A stretch of 64,000 nt of DNA from Chitinophaga sp. CF118 (GTDB taxonomy: Bacteria; Bacteroidota; Bacteroidia; Chitinophagales; Chitinophagaceae): assembly GCF_900112615.1 (NCBI RefSeq), contig NZ_FOMK01000014.1, positions 1 to 64,000 of the forward strand, written 5' to 3'. Every line of letters begins with the position of its first letter. The stretch's first letter is position 1. The notes beneath the pieces are model-generated. The model saw nothing but the letters and a program-made list of their open reading frames with translations. It did no database searches and was not told the DNA's origin. Positions 15,394-25,836 of the stretch are shown here, one piece after another. Made by a program: the position numbers and the translations under genes.

Positions 15394-18204
15394 ATGAAAA
15401 TTAATATAACCCTCCTTGTATTGTTGACGTTGGCAATGCATGGAGTTGTTGCCCAATCCACGGAATTGCAGTACCTCTCTGGTACTGGTAGTGATAAGAC
15501 TATAGACTGGCAATTTTATTGTACCGGTGGTAGTAATGCTGGTAAGTGGACAACCATCCCGGTACCTTCCTGTTGGGAGTTACAGGGTTTTGGTAAATAT
15601 GATTATGGATTTACTGCAGACAGTATCCGGGGTAAAGAAACCGGTTTATATAAATATGCTTTTAATGTTCCTGTCGCCTGGAAAGGCAAAAAGATCAATA
15701 TTGTTTTTGAAGGAGTAATGACAGATGCGGAGGTAAAGATAAATGGTAAATCCGCTGGAGCGGTGCATCAGGGCGCTTTTTATGCATTTAAATATGATAT
15801 CACCGGATTATTAAACTATCCAGGTAAGAACCAGATCGAAGTAAAAGTAGCCAAGCATTCCGCTAATAAATCTGTAAATGAAGCCGAGCGTAAAGCAGAC
15901 TTCTGGATCTTTGGTGGCATTTTCCGTCCCGTATTTTTAGAAGCCCTACCCGAAGAACATATTGCAGAAGTAGCAATTGAAGCAAAGGCCGATGGCTCTT
16001 TTAATGCAAAACTGCTGGTAAATGCATCCGGGGCAAAGCAGGTATCTGTTCAGGTGTATGATATGGCCGGAAAGGTAATAGGAAAGAAGGTTATAGAGAC
16101 TGTGAATGATCATGAATCCATTATTCATACCTCATATGATCATATCCAACTCTGGTCATCCGAATTTCCTAATTTATACATGGCTGAAATTTCTTTACTG
16201 GATGAAGGGAAAATAATACATACCATAAAACAGCGTTTCGGCTTTCGTACAGTAGAAGTGAAACAACGGGATGGCGTCTATGTGAATGGTGTTAAAGTTA
16301 AATTCAAAGGAGTGAACCGTCACTCTTTTCGTCCGGAAACCGGGAGAACGACCAGCAAGCAGATAAGTATAGAAGATGTGTTGCTGATCAAAGAAATGAA
16401 CATGAATGCTGTCCGCATGTCGCATTATCCTCCTGATGCGCATTTCCTGGATGTATGTGATTCACTGGGGCTATACGTTATGGATGAACTGGCGGGATGG
16501 CACGGCAATTATGATACTCCTACGGGTACTAAGCTGGTACAGGAAATGCTTGTGCATGATGTGAATCATCCATCAGTTGTGTTCTGGGCCAATGGTAATG
16601 AAGGCGGCCATAACCTGGCACTTGATCACCTGTTTCCTGAGCTGGATCCACAACAGCGCCCTGTGGTGCATCCCTGGCAATTGTTTAATGGTATTGAAAC
16701 ACAGCATTATCGTGAGTATAATTATGGCATCGGTAATTATGAGAACGGAAGAGAAATTGTGATGCCCACGGAATTCCTGCATGGGCAATTCGATGGCGGA
16801 CATGGTGCAGGACTGGAAGACTATTGGGAAAAGATGTGGCATAACCCTTTAAGTGCAGGTGGCTTTTTATGGGACTTTGCAGATCAGGGTGTGGTGCGGA
16901 AAGATAAACACGATTCACTGGATACCGATAAACACAGAGGAGCAGATGGTATTGTAGGACCTCATCATGAAAAGGAGGGCAGCTTTTTTACAATCAAAGA
17001 AGTGTGGAGTCCCATCTGGTTTGAACGTAAAGAAATAACACCTGCTTTTGATGGCAGACTGAACATAGAAAACCGATATTGTTTTACGAACACAGACCAA
17101 TGCAGCTTTAGCTGGCAACTGAAAAAACTGGATGGATCCCAGGCAACTACAGCAAACGAAGCATTGCAGGAAGAACAGAAACAGAACATAGCCAAAGAGA
17201 TTACTGGTATAATTAAAGCTCCGCATATCAACCCTTTTGAGAAAGGTGTATTACAGTTACAATTACCTTCCGACTGGCGTACTTACGATGTATTGTATGT
17301 AACAGCAAAAGACGTTCATCAGCATGAAATATTTACATGGAGTTTCCCGGTAGCAAGTCCCTCTCAAATAGCCATGAGTAAGCTGGATACACTAGGTAAA
17401 GCTAGTGTTATATTGAAAGAACAGGATTCTTTATGGCTGGTGTCTGCTGGTAATATAAGTTTATCATTCAACAACAAAAACGGATTATTGAGTGATGTCA
17501 AAAATGGAACAACCACTATTCCTTTTCATGATGGCCCTGTATTGCAGGAAGGAGAGAATAACTTTAAAGGATTCTCTTATCGTTTTGAAGAAAAGAAGCT
17601 GGTGATCAACTCTTCCTTTGACAGGAAAATTAGCTTTAATACTTTACAATGGACAATCTATCCATCAGGTATTGTAAGGATGGAAGTACGATATTTTCCT
17701 GGGGCTTATTTTACTTCATTTGTTGGGGTAAACTTCTCTTTCCCTGAACGGGAAATGAAGGCTGTAGAATATATGGGCAACGGTCCTTACCGCGTTTGGA
17801 AGAATAGACTTAAAGGCACCAGTTTTGGAGTATGGCATAAAGATTACAATGATACAGAAACCGGTGAAAGCTGGAATTACCCAGAGTTTAAAGGATATCA
17901 TGCTAAAATGTACTGGTGTAAATTCATCACAACAACACAGCCATTTACCGTGTATACAGAAAATGAAGATCTGTTCCTGCGGTTATTTACACCAGCCGGG
18001 AAAACGGACCAATGGCATAATTACGAACCTGTTTTTCCGAATGGTGATCTCTCCTTTATGCAAGGCATCAGTAGCATTGGTACTAAAACCCAGCGTAACG
18101 AAACAACCGGCCCAATGGGGATGAAGAATATCTTCTACGATTATGAAAAAGATCCTTCAAGGGCATTGAGAATGGTGTTATACTTTGATTTCTCAGGTAA
18201 ATAA
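15394..18204 (+). CDS. Glycoside hydrolase family 2 (beta-galactosidase-like)
   Basis: Secreted GH2 enzyme of 936 residues. The ATG at 15394 replaces a far-upstream TTG because it yields a normal signal peptide (MKINITLL...VVAQ). Domains in order: jelly-roll sugar-binding domain (about 25-200), Ig-like domain (205-300), TIM barrel (about 300-590) and a C-terminal beta-sandwich resembling the beta-galactosidase small-chain domain (660-936). The acid/base is predicted as Glu403 in NGNEGG. Glu460 in MPTEFLHG is the candidate nucleophile. The barrel entry GVNRHSF matches LacZ-type enzymes. Specificity could be beta-galactoside, beta-glucuronide or alpha-L-arabinopyranoside, since GH2 covers all three. 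First gene of a five-gene catabolic operon without its own SusCD pair. Confidence 0.88.
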   Translation: MKINITLLVLLTLAMHGVVAQSTELQYLSGTGSDKTIDWQFYCTGGSNAGKWTTIPVPSCWELQGFGKYDYGFTADSIRGKETGLYKYAFNVPVAWKGKKINIVFEGVMTDAEVKINGKSAGAVHQGAFYAFKYDITGLLNYPGKNQIEVKVAKHSANKSVNEAERKADFWIFGGIFRPVFLEALPEEHIAEVAIEAKADGSFNAKLLVNASGAKQVSVQVYDMAGKVIGKKVIETVNDHESIIHTSYDHIQLWSSEFPNLYMAEISLLDEGKIIHTIKQRFGFRTVEVKQRDGVYVNGVKVKFKGVNRHSFRPETGRTTSKQISIEDVLLIKEMNMNAVRMSHYPPDAHFLDVCDSLGLYVMDELAGWHGNYDTPTGTKLVQEMLVHDVNHPSVVFWANGNEGGHNLALDHLFPELDPQQRPVVHPWQLFNGIETQHYREYNYGIGNYENGREIVMPTEFLHGQFDGGHGAGLEDYWEKMWHNPLSAGGFLWDFADQGVVRKDKHDSLDTDKHRGADGIVGPHHEKEGSFFTIKEVWSPIWFERKEITPAFDGRLNIENRYCFTNTDQCSFSWQLKKLDGSQATTANEALQEEQKQNIAKEITGIIKAPHINPFEKGVLQLQLPSDWRTYDVLYVTAKDVHQHEIFTWSFPVASPSQIAMSKLDTLGKASVILKEQDSLWLVSAGNISLSFNNKNGLLSDVKNGTTTIPFHDGPVLQEGENNFKGFSYRFEEKKLVINSSFDRKISFNTLQWTIYPSGIVRMEVRYFPGAYFTSFVGVNFSFPEREMKAVEYMGNGPYRVWKNRLKGTSFGVWHKDYNDTETGESWNYPEFKGYHAKMYWCKFITTTQPFTVYTENEDLFLRLFTPAGKTDQWHNYEPVFPNGDLSFMQGISSIGTKTQRNETTGPMGMKNIFYDYEKDPSRALRMVLYFDFSGK

Positions 18205-18377
18205 AGAGATAAGAATGCCACTTATGGAATACTCTGTAAATGTTTTCGTATTTTTAATTATCTTACTGACACTTATTAGGCCGTTATGAATATATGAATA
18301 ACCCATAGTTATAACCACGTATTCTGATGTTATGAAAAAATAGAAAGTATAGTACATACAGGTTTCAATTATAACCC

Positions 18378-19757
18378 ATGAAGAAGAACAAATTAATAGC
18401 CCTGTTAACCGTGTGCCTGTTAAGCACACAATGCTTGCTGGCACAGCAAACTTCAGACAGTGCTTATAAAAGACCACTGAAAGTAGTACTGGCTGACATT
18501 GAACAGCGATTTGATGTAAAGATCAGGTATACAGAGCCACAAGTAGCGGACAAGTGGGTTACATATGCCGACTGGCGTTACAGACCCACTCTGGAAGCTA
18601 CATTGGATAATGTACTAAAGCCGCTGGACCTGAAAGCAAGGAAAGACAAAGAGAAAGTATACAAGCTGGGTAACTATGAATATTACCGCTGGCCGGTAGC
18701 AGAAGGATGGGCCGAGCTGGACAGAATAGCCACACAATACAATACCCTGCCTGAATGGGAACAGCGAAAAACACAACTGAAACAATGTCTGCTGGAGGCA
18801 TTGCAATTATCTCCTTTACCTGCTGCTCCTGCCTCAAAACCTATTATCACATCTGAAAGAAAGTATGACGGTTATACTGTACGCAATATCGCCATTGAAG
18901 TATTACCCGGATTATACATCAATGGCTCTCTGTATAAACCTGCTAAATACAAAGGAAAGATTCCTGTAATCCTCAATCCTGATGGTCACTGGGAACATCA
19001 GCGTTACAGGTCCGACTGCCAGTACCGTTGTGCCGTATTGGCCCGTATGGGTGCTATGACATTTAGTTACGACCTGTTTGCCTGGGGAGAGTCACTCTTA
19101 CAATTTGACATAAAAGACCATCAGAAAAGTCTGGCGATGACCATCCAGGCATTAGGCAGCATTCGCATTCTTGATTACCTGTTATCCCTGAAAGATGCAG
19201 ATACGGCAAGAGTAGGTATCACTGGAGGTTCCGGAGCCGGTAGTCATACTGTGTTAATGACGGCGCTTGACAATCGTATTAAGGTCAGCGCTCCTGTGGT
19301 AGCCATCAGTTCGTATTTCTACGGAGGTTGTCCCTGTGAAAGCGGGATGCCCATTCATGCCTGTGGTAACAGGACTGATAATGTGGAAATAGCTGCTATG
19401 GCGGCTCCACAACCGCAATTGCTGGTGAGTGATGGGGGAGACTGGACCGACAAAACACCTGAGCATGATTTTCCCTATCTGCAAAAGATCTATGGTTATT
19501 ACAACAAAACAGGGAATGTAGAAAATGTACATCTGCCCACAGAAGGACATGATTTCGGTATCAACAAACGAAAAGCAGTATATGCCTTTATGATAAAATA
19601 CCTGGGCCTGCAAAATGATACAGATGAATCGAAGATTACAATAGAAAAGGAATCCGCTATGTATGTATTCGGTGATAAAGGAGAGAAACTTCCAGCCAAT
19701 GCTATTCATGGCTTTGCGCAACTGGAAAAAGTATGGAAAGCAGCTATTACAAAATGA
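18378..19757 (+). CDS. Secreted alpha/beta hydrolase with N-terminal STN-like domain
   Basis: A 459-residue exported esterase-like enzyme. Signal peptide is 1-23. Residues about 31-88 read like an STN (secretin/TonB short N-terminal) domain: PLKVVLADIEQRFDVKIRY followed by a TLEATLDNVLKPLDL helix. The alpha/beta-hydrolase core starts near 165. It has oxyanion-side HWEHQRY, nucleophile Ser285 in GGSGAG, acid candidates Asp352/Asp355 and catalytic His391 in EGHDFG, as in acetyl-xylan-esterase-type families. STN domains normally sit on TonB receptors or secretins, so this fusion is unusual. The likely role is removing acetyl or methyl esters so that neighbouring glycosidases can act. Its stop overlaps the next ATG (ATGA). 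Confidence 0.82.
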   Translation: MKKNKLIALLTVCLLSTQCLLAQQTSDSAYKRPLKVVLADIEQRFDVKIRYTEPQVADKWVTYADWRYRPTLEATLDNVLKPLDLKARKDKEKVYKLGNYEYYRWPVAEGWAELDRIATQYNTLPEWEQRKTQLKQCLLEALQLSPLPAAPASKPIITSERKYDGYTVRNIAIEVLPGLYINGSLYKPAKYKGKIPVILNPDGHWEHQRYRSDCQYRCAVLARMGAMTFSYDLFAWGESLLQFDIKDHQKSLAMTIQALGSIRILDYLLSLKDADTARVGITGGSGAGSHTVLMTALDNRIKVSAPVVAISSYFYGGCPCESGMPIHACGNRTDNVEIAAMAAPQPQLLVSDGGDWTDKTPEHDFPYLQKIYGYYNKTGNVENVHLPTEGHDFGINKRKAVYAFMIKYLGLQNDTDESKITIEKESAMYVFGDKGEKLPANAIHGFAQLEKVWKAAITK

Positions 19758-21646
19758 AAATACTAACGTGGATCATAACCTGTCTGTTTATCTGTATACC
19801 ATATGCAGGTGCTGTGGATATTTATGTGACGGTGACTGGTAATGATCATTACCCAGGTACGGTAGCACAACCTAAAGCCTCATTAGCAGCGGCTTTGCAA
19901 CAGGCAAGGGAACTGAGAAGATTAAACGATCCTTCCATAAAAGGGGGTATTCATATCATTTTAAAAGGAGGCACCTACTTCCTTGATGCCACTGTATTTA
20001 TTCGTCCGGAGGATGCCGGAACAGCTGATAGTCCAACGCTGATAGAAGCCGCTAAAGGTGAAATTCCGGTATTGAGTGGGGGAATAGTAGTAAAAGGCTG
20101 GAAGCCGCTGAAAACGGCTTTAAATGGCCTGCCTGCGATAGCGAAAGGAAAGGTATGGGTAACTGATCTGGAAGAGCCATTTAATTTCAGACAGCTTTGG
20201 GTGAATAACCGGAAGGCTATCAGAGCAAAGGATAACAATGGCGATAGTATGCACCGCATCCTCTCCTGGAATCATCAAACAGAACAATGCTGGATTCCAA
20301 CACCTGAAACACCTGATCTGAAACAGGCCGCAGGATTGGAAATGTTCATTCATCAGTGGTGGGCCATAGCAATGCTGCGGATTAAAAAGATTGAAATGCA
20401 TGGTGATAGTTCACTACTATCATTTTATCAGCCTGAAAGCAGAATTCAATCAGCTCATCCCTGGCCTGCTCCCTGGGAATCAAAAGAGTCTGGTAACTCT
20501 GCTTTCTATTTAACGAATGCTTTGCAATTGTTAGATGAACCGGGGGAATGGTACTTAGATCAGAAAGCACAAAAACTTTATTATTGGCCCCGTACAAATG
20601 AAAACCTGTCAACTGCCACCGTAATAGCTCCTGTATTGGAAACACTGGTAACCATGAGTGGTACTATTGATCAGCCGGTATCTTATGTGTTTTTTAAAGG
20701 GATCTCTTTTCAGCATACAGGCTGGCTGCGTCCTTCCCGCCAAGGGCATGTGCCTTTACAATCCGGGATGTATCTGCTGGATGCTTATAAGTTGAATGTT
20801 CCAGGTACACCGGATAAAAAAGGATTGGAGAATCAGGCCTGGGTAGGCAGACCAGCGGCTGCCGTGGAAGTAACTTATACTGAGCATACAGGGTTTGAAT
20901 CCTGTCGGTTTGAACATTTGGCTTCTACAGGACTGGACTATAAAAGAGGGAATCATAACGATCTTATTAACGGTAATCTGTTCCGCGATATCGGTGGTAC
21001 GGGTATTCAGCTGGGCGTGTATTCAGATGAGGCATTTGAAGCGCATCTCCCTTATCATCCTGCAGATCTGAGAGAAGTATGTAGTCATACACAGATCACG
21101 AATAACCTGGTTACTAATGTTACAAATGAAGACTGGGGCACGTTGGGCATCAGTGCGGGATATGTGAAAGATGTAACTATTGCGCATAATGAAGTGAATG
21201 AAGTATCGTATTCCGGTATTAGTATTGGCTGGGGATGGACTAAGACCATCAATGTGATGAGCAATAATAAAATACTGTCTAACAAAATCCATCATTATGC
21301 TAAACATATGTATGATGTTGCTGGTGTGTATACTTTATCTGCGCAACCAGGTTCTGTGATTGGTGAGAATTATATCGACAGCATCTATAAAGCACCTTAC
21401 GCACATATCCCCACGCATTGGTTCTATTTATACACCGATGAAGGAACATCTTATTATACAGTGAAAGACAACTGGTGTCCTTCGGAGAAATTCTTACAGA
21501 ATGCAAATGGTCCCAATAATGTATGGCAGAATAATGGTCCGCGGGTAGCCGACAGTATCAAACAGACAGCCGGTTTAGAAGAGGCATATAAACATATGCT
21601 GTCGGAGAATATAGAACAACATAATGGGGAAATAAACATCAACTAA
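19754..21646 (+). CDS. Right-handed parallel beta-helix glycosidase-like protein (GH141-like)
   Basis: The start is the ATG in the ATGA overlap at 19754, giving 630 residues with a signal peptide ending near PYAGA. The early YVTVTGNDHYPGT segment is the typical opening of secreted parallel beta-helix enzymes. It is followed by a capping region, the FKGISFQHTGW strand and repeated N/H-rich helix rungs (about 380-560; for example TNNLVTNVT and SYSGISIGWGW). Length and motifs fit GH141-type proteins, a family that includes an alpha-L-fucosidase from rhamnogalacturonan-II degradation. Pectin-lyase-like activities are an alternative. The order of genes suggests it acts on the same glycan as the GH2, GH78 and GH127 enzymes. 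The family call is moderate and the substrate is inferred. Confidence 0.75.
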   Translation: MKILTWIITCLFICIPYAGAVDIYVTVTGNDHYPGTVAQPKASLAAALQQARELRRLNDPSIKGGIHIILKGGTYFLDATVFIRPEDAGTADSPTLIEAAKGEIPVLSGGIVVKGWKPLKTALNGLPAIAKGKVWVTDLEEPFNFRQLWVNNRKAIRAKDNNGDSMHRILSWNHQTEQCWIPTPETPDLKQAAGLEMFIHQWWAIAMLRIKKIEMHGDSSLLSFYQPESRIQSAHPWPAPWESKESGNSAFYLTNALQLLDEPGEWYLDQKAQKLYYWPRTNENLSTATVIAPVLETLVTMSGTIDQPVSYVFFKGISFQHTGWLRPSRQGHVPLQSGMYLLDAYKLNVPGTPDKKGLENQAWVGRPAAAVEVTYTEHTGFESCRFEHLASTGLDYKRGNHNDLINGNLFRDIGGTGIQLGVYSDEAFEAHLPYHPADLREVCSHTQITNNLVTNVTNEDWGTLGISAGYVKDVTIAHNEVNEVSYSGISIGWGWTKTINVMSNNKILSNKIHHYAKHMYDVAGVYTLSAQPGSVIGENYIDSIYKAPYAHIPTHWFYLYTDEGTSYYTVKDNWCPSEKFLQNANGPNNVWQNNGPRVADSIKQTAGLEEAYKHMLSENIEQHNGEININ

Positions 21647-21648
21647 CT

Positions 21649-23811
21649 ATGACTAAAAACCTTATACTTCTGTTTACGCTGCTTATACTGTGGCAATGCT
21701 CTTTTGCACAATCTCAACAAACACATGCTACATGGATCTGGTATCCAGGTGATTTTGAAATCTGGTTAAGTAATCAGATGCAGAATCGTCGTACCGACAG
21801 AGGAACGTTTTTTCCTGTTTTCTGGAAAGTTGACAGTCATTACCCACTGGTAGATTTTCATAAGGAGTTTAATATCTCTCAGCCGGAAGAAGTCAGTATT
21901 TATGCAGAAGGAAATTATAACGTAAAGTTAGATGGAAAACCTTTTGAAGGAGCACCACAGAAAATAATCATTCCTGCCGGAAAACATAAAATCAATGTAA
22001 AGGTTTTCAATCAGGCAAATGTGCCTGCAATCTACATAACCGGGAAAACGATTTTCTCTGATAATAGCTGGCTGGTTACATTTGAAGATAAAGAATGGAT
22101 TGATGAAACCGGTAAAACTTCGGACATTTCAGCTACAAAATGGCTGAATGCAGGAAAGTGGAATTTTGATTATCCAGTGAATCCGCCATCTACTTTTAAA
22201 TTACCAGTTACTCCGCAAAACGCCGTTAGTAAAAATGGAAATCTTATTGATTTCGGTAAAGAAACTTTTGGATTCGTAAAACTGAATGGTATACGTGGCA
22301 CAGGTAACATCACCTTATATTACGGAGAAAGTAAAGAGGAAGCATTGAGTGTAGAAGGCGCTGTAACGCTGGACAGATTATCTTTTCAGCAACCGGTAAA
22401 GAAAGATTCCGTAATGCCGTTATCAAAAGCATTCCGTTATGTGAATGTGGTGACAGATGGAACTATACAGGTAGATTCTGTTACAATGTTGTATGAATAT
22501 GCTGATGTAAAAGAGAAAGGTAGTTTCAGATGTTCTGATGAAGAAATTAATAAGATCTATGATGTAGCTAAATATACTTTCCGGTTAAATACCAGGGAAT
22601 TTTTTATCGATGGTATTAAGCGGGATAGATGGGTATGGAGTGGAGATGCTTATCAGAGTTATCTGATGAATTATTACCTCTTTTTTGATAATGAAACTGT
22701 ATCCAGAACCATGCTGGCATTAAGAGGTAAAGACCCCGTAACTGGTCATATCAATACCATTATGGATTATAGTTTTTACTGGTTCCTGGGGATCTATGAT
22801 TACTATTTATATACCGGAGATAAAGATTTTATCAAACAATTCTACCCACGGATGCAGGGGCTGATGGAGTATTGCCTGGGTAGAAGAAATAAAGATGGGT
22901 TGATGGAAGGGATGCCGGGCGACTGGATCTTTATTGACTGGGCAGATAAACTGAGTAAAAAGGGTGAAGTCAGCTTTGAACAATTATTATTATGCCGTAG
23001 CCTGGAAACAATGGCGCTCTGTGCAGATATCACCAATGAGAAAACCGATGCCACAAAATATAAACAGTATGCTGCTGAGCTGAGAACAAAACTTTTCTCA
23101 CTTTACTGGAATGAATCAAAAAAGGCATTAGTACATAGTCGCATTGATGGGAGGCAAACAGAAAACGTAACACGTTATGCCAATATGTTCGCCATCTTCT
23201 TTGATTATTTTAACCAGCAACAGAAAGACGACGTTAAAAAATCAGTATTACTGAATGACAGTATTCAGCGCATTACCACACCTTATATGCGTTTCTATGA
23301 ACTGGAAGCATTGTGTGCAATGGGTGAACAGGATTATGTATTGAAGGAAATGAAGGATTATTGGGGAGGGATGTTAAAACTGGGAGCCACCAGCTTCTGG
23401 GAAGAATACAAACCCTCTTTGAAAGGCGCTGCACATTATGCCATGTATGGCAGGGAATTCGGCAAGAGCCTTTGCCATGCATGGGGAGCGAGCCCTCTTT
23501 ATTTGTTGGGTAAATATTATCTCGGGGTAAAACCAACAGCACCTGGTTATGAAACATATACGATTCAGCCTGTGTTAGGCGGTCTGCAATGGATGGAAGG
23601 CCGTGTACCAACACCTAAAGGTGAGATTGCTGTAAAATGCAGCACTAAAGAAATTACCATCAATACAGCGGAAGGAATTGGAACATTACGTTTCCGGAGT
23701 ACTGTAAAACCAGTATGTAAAACCGCCGTAATAGAAAAGAAAGACGACTGCTATGAATTAACCCTTCAACCTCATCAAACTTATATTGTAAGTTATGCAG
23801 CTAAGAAATAA
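21649..23811 (+). CDS. Alpha-L-rhamnosidase-like protein, GH78
   Basis: Secreted 720-residue enzyme with signal peptide 1-20 (ending SFAQ). N-terminal beta-sandwich domains cover about 25-290. The (alpha/alpha)6 catalytic barrel covers about 300-620 and has the GH78 hallmark DGIKRDRWVWSGD at 321-333, with Asp326 and Asp333 as acidic active-site candidates. A C-terminal beta-sandwich follows. It should release terminal alpha-L-rhamnose from plant glycans such as rhamnogalacturonan or glycosylated phenolics. Starts 2 bases after the previous stop. The next gene begins inside its last codons, which suggests coupled translation. Confidence 0.88.
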   Translation: MTKNLILLFTLLILWQCSFAQSQQTHATWIWYPGDFEIWLSNQMQNRRTDRGTFFPVFWKVDSHYPLVDFHKEFNISQPEEVSIYAEGNYNVKLDGKPFEGAPQKIIIPAGKHKINVKVFNQANVPAIYITGKTIFSDNSWLVTFEDKEWIDETGKTSDISATKWLNAGKWNFDYPVNPPSTFKLPVTPQNAVSKNGNLIDFGKETFGFVKLNGIRGTGNITLYYGESKEEALSVEGAVTLDRLSFQQPVKKDSVMPLSKAFRYVNVVTDGTIQVDSVTMLYEYADVKEKGSFRCSDEEINKIYDVAKYTFRLNTREFFIDGIKRDRWVWSGDAYQSYLMNYYLFFDNETVSRTMLALRGKDPVTGHINTIMDYSFYWFLGIYDYYLYTGDKDFIKQFYPRMQGLMEYCLGRRNKDGLMEGMPGDWIFIDWADKLSKKGEVSFEQLLLCRSLETMALCADITNEKTDATKYKQYAAELRTKLFSLYWNESKKALVHSRIDGRQTENVTRYANMFAIFFDYFNQQQKDDVKKSVLLNDSIQRITTPYMRFYELEALCAMGEQDYVLKEMKDYWGGMLKLGATSFWEEYKPSLKGAAHYAMYGREFGKSLCHAWGASPLYLLGKYYLGVKPTAPGYETYTIQPVLGGLQWMEGRVPTPKGEIAVKCSTKEITINTAEGIGTLRFRSTVKPVCKTAVIEKKDDCYELTLQPHQTYIVSYAAKK

Positions 23812-25804
23812 ATTACTGAGTGTATTCATTATTATCTCTATAAATACTTTCGCACAGAAAGGATTAGTCAATACAGCCGCAAGCCCATATGCAAAGCTAA
23901 GCAGTGTGGATATGGGAAGTGTACAATGGACACAGGGATTCTGGGCAGAGCGTTTCGAAGTATGTAAGAATGCCATGGTGCCACATTTATGGGAAACCTA
24001 CCATGATGCAGGGAAATGTCATTCTTTTAAGAACTTTGAAATTGCCGCCGGACTGGATACCGGATCTTTTAAAGGGCCTTCTTTTCATGATGGGGATTTT
24101 TATAAAACACTGGAAGCAGTAGCCAGTTTATATGCTGTTACAAAAGATCCTCAGCTGGACAATATGATGGATAGCGCCATTGCCGTGATAGCAAAAGCAC
24201 AGCGGCAGGATGGATATGTATATACTAAGGCAATCATCGAACAAAAACAAACAGGTAAAAGAAAGATGTTTGATGATAAGCTAAGTTTTGAAGCTTATAA
24301 TTTCGGACATCTTATGACTGCCGCCTGTGTACACTATCGTGCCACAGGCAAAACAACTTTGCTGCATGTTGCAGAAAAGGCCACGGATTTCCTGATTCAA
24401 TTTTATAACACGGCCACGCCGGAGCAGACGCGTAATGCTATTTGTCCGTCTCATTACATGGGCATTATAGAACTTTACAGAACAACCGGCAACAAAAAAT
24501 ATCTCGCGTTGGCTAAAAAGCTGATCGACGTTAGAGGAATGACAGAAGGAACAGATGATAATTCGGACAGAGTTCCGTTCCGAGATATGAAAAGGGTAGT
24601 GGGTCATGCTGTAAGAGCGAACTATTTATTTGCAGGAGTGGCAGATGTATATGCAGAAACAGGGGACACCAGTTTATTACATACCTTAAATACGATGTGG
24701 GATGATGTGGTGAACAGGAAGATGTACATTACCGGTGGCTGTGGGGCTTTGTATGATGGGGTATCTGTAGATGGTATTTCTTATAACCCGGATACAGTGC
24801 AAAAGATTCATCAGGCTTATGGCAAAAATTATCAGCTGCCTAACTTCTCTGCACACAATGAAACCTGCGCCAACATTGGCAATGTATTATGGAACCGCCG
24901 GATGCTGGAATTAACGGGCGATGCCCGTTATGCTGATGTAGTGGAGCTCGCCTTATATAATAGTGTATTGAGTGGCGTTAGTATGGATGGTGATAAATTC
25001 TTTTACACCAATCCACTGGCTGTTTCTGCAAATTATCCTTACAGTCTGCGCTGGTCTGGCGGAAGAGAAAAATACATCTCATTATCTAATTGTTGTCCGC
25101 CAAATACAGTGCGAACTATTGCGGAAATAAGCAATTACATGTATAACGTATCCGATGAAGGATTATATATTGATATGTATGGAGGTAATGTACTAACAAC
25201 AAAATTAAAAGATGGCTCTCCTATAAAATTGGAGCAACAAACTAATTATCCCTGGGATGGAAACATCGGGATTACCTTACAGGAAGCGCCTCTTAAAGAA
25301 ACGTCTATCTTCCTGAGAATCCCGGGTTGGTGTAATAAAGCCACTCTGAGTGTAAACGGTAAGAGCATGCCTGTAACGGCTGCTTATGCCGAACTCAAAC
25401 GGCAATGGAAAAAGGGCGATAAGATTGTACTTGTGTTAGACATGCCTGCTACTTTAATTGAAGCGAACCCTTTGGTAGAAGAAACGCGGAACCAGGTAGC
25501 TGTTAAGCGGGGTCCTATAGTTTATTGCCTGGAATCTGTCGATTTAAAGAAGGATCAGCAATTGTCGGATATCATTGTACCAGCCGCAATACAATTACAG
25601 CCTAAGCCTTTAAAAATAGATAATGGCAAAGTAATGGCGCTGGAAGGTGAGGCCAGATTATTACAACATAATAATTGGAATGGTACTTTGTATAAAGAAA
25701 TGAACAAGAGCTCGCAGCCTGTTATGATAAAATGGATTCCTTATTATGCCTGGGCAAATCGTGGCAAAAGCGATATGAGTGTATGGCTGCCAGTGGGGAG
25801 ATAA
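23795..25804 (+). CDS. Beta-L-arabinofuranosidase-like, GH127 (DUF1680)
   Basis: Secreted 669-residue enzyme. Signal peptide is 1-21 (ending NTFAQ). The central (alpha/alpha)6 barrel contains the GH127 metal-thiol site: Glu356-x-Cys358 (HNETCAN) and the Cys433-Cys434 pair (NCCPPN). This matches the Glu/Cys/Cys-Cys zinc arrangement of the characterised bifidobacterial enzyme, in which one cysteine is the nucleophile. C-terminal beta-sandwich domains follow. Expected reaction is release of beta-L-arabinofuranose. The gene starts 17 bases inside the GH78 gene and is last in the operon, just before a long perfect hairpin. Confidence 0.9.
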   Translation: MQLRNKLLSVFIIISINTFAQKGLVNTAASPYAKLSSVDMGSVQWTQGFWAERFEVCKNAMVPHLWETYHDAGKCHSFKNFEIAAGLDTGSFKGPSFHDGDFYKTLEAVASLYAVTKDPQLDNMMDSAIAVIAKAQRQDGYVYTKAIIEQKQTGKRKMFDDKLSFEAYNFGHLMTAACVHYRATGKTTLLHVAEKATDFLIQFYNTATPEQTRNAICPSHYMGIIELYRTTGNKKYLALAKKLIDVRGMTEGTDDNSDRVPFRDMKRVVGHAVRANYLFAGVADVYAETGDTSLLHTLNTMWDDVVNRKMYITGGCGALYDGVSVDGISYNPDTVQKIHQAYGKNYQLPNFSAHNETCANIGNVLWNRRMLELTGDARYADVVELALYNSVLSGVSMDGDKFFYTNPLAVSANYPYSLRWSGGREKYISLSNCCPPNTVRTIAEISNYMYNVSDEGLYIDMYGGNVLTTKLKDGSPIKLEQQTNYPWDGNIGITLQEAPLKETSIFLRIPGWCNKATLSVNGKSMPVTAAYAELKRQWKKGDKIVLVLDMPATLIEANPLVEETRNQVAVKRGPIVYCLESVDLKKDQQLSDIIVPAAIQLQPKPLKIDNGKVMALEGEARLLQHNNWNGTLYKEMNKSSQPVMIKWIPYYAWANRGKSDMSVWLPVGR

Positions 25805-25836
25805 AAACATTCTTCATGATAATTGGTTGTTAATTT

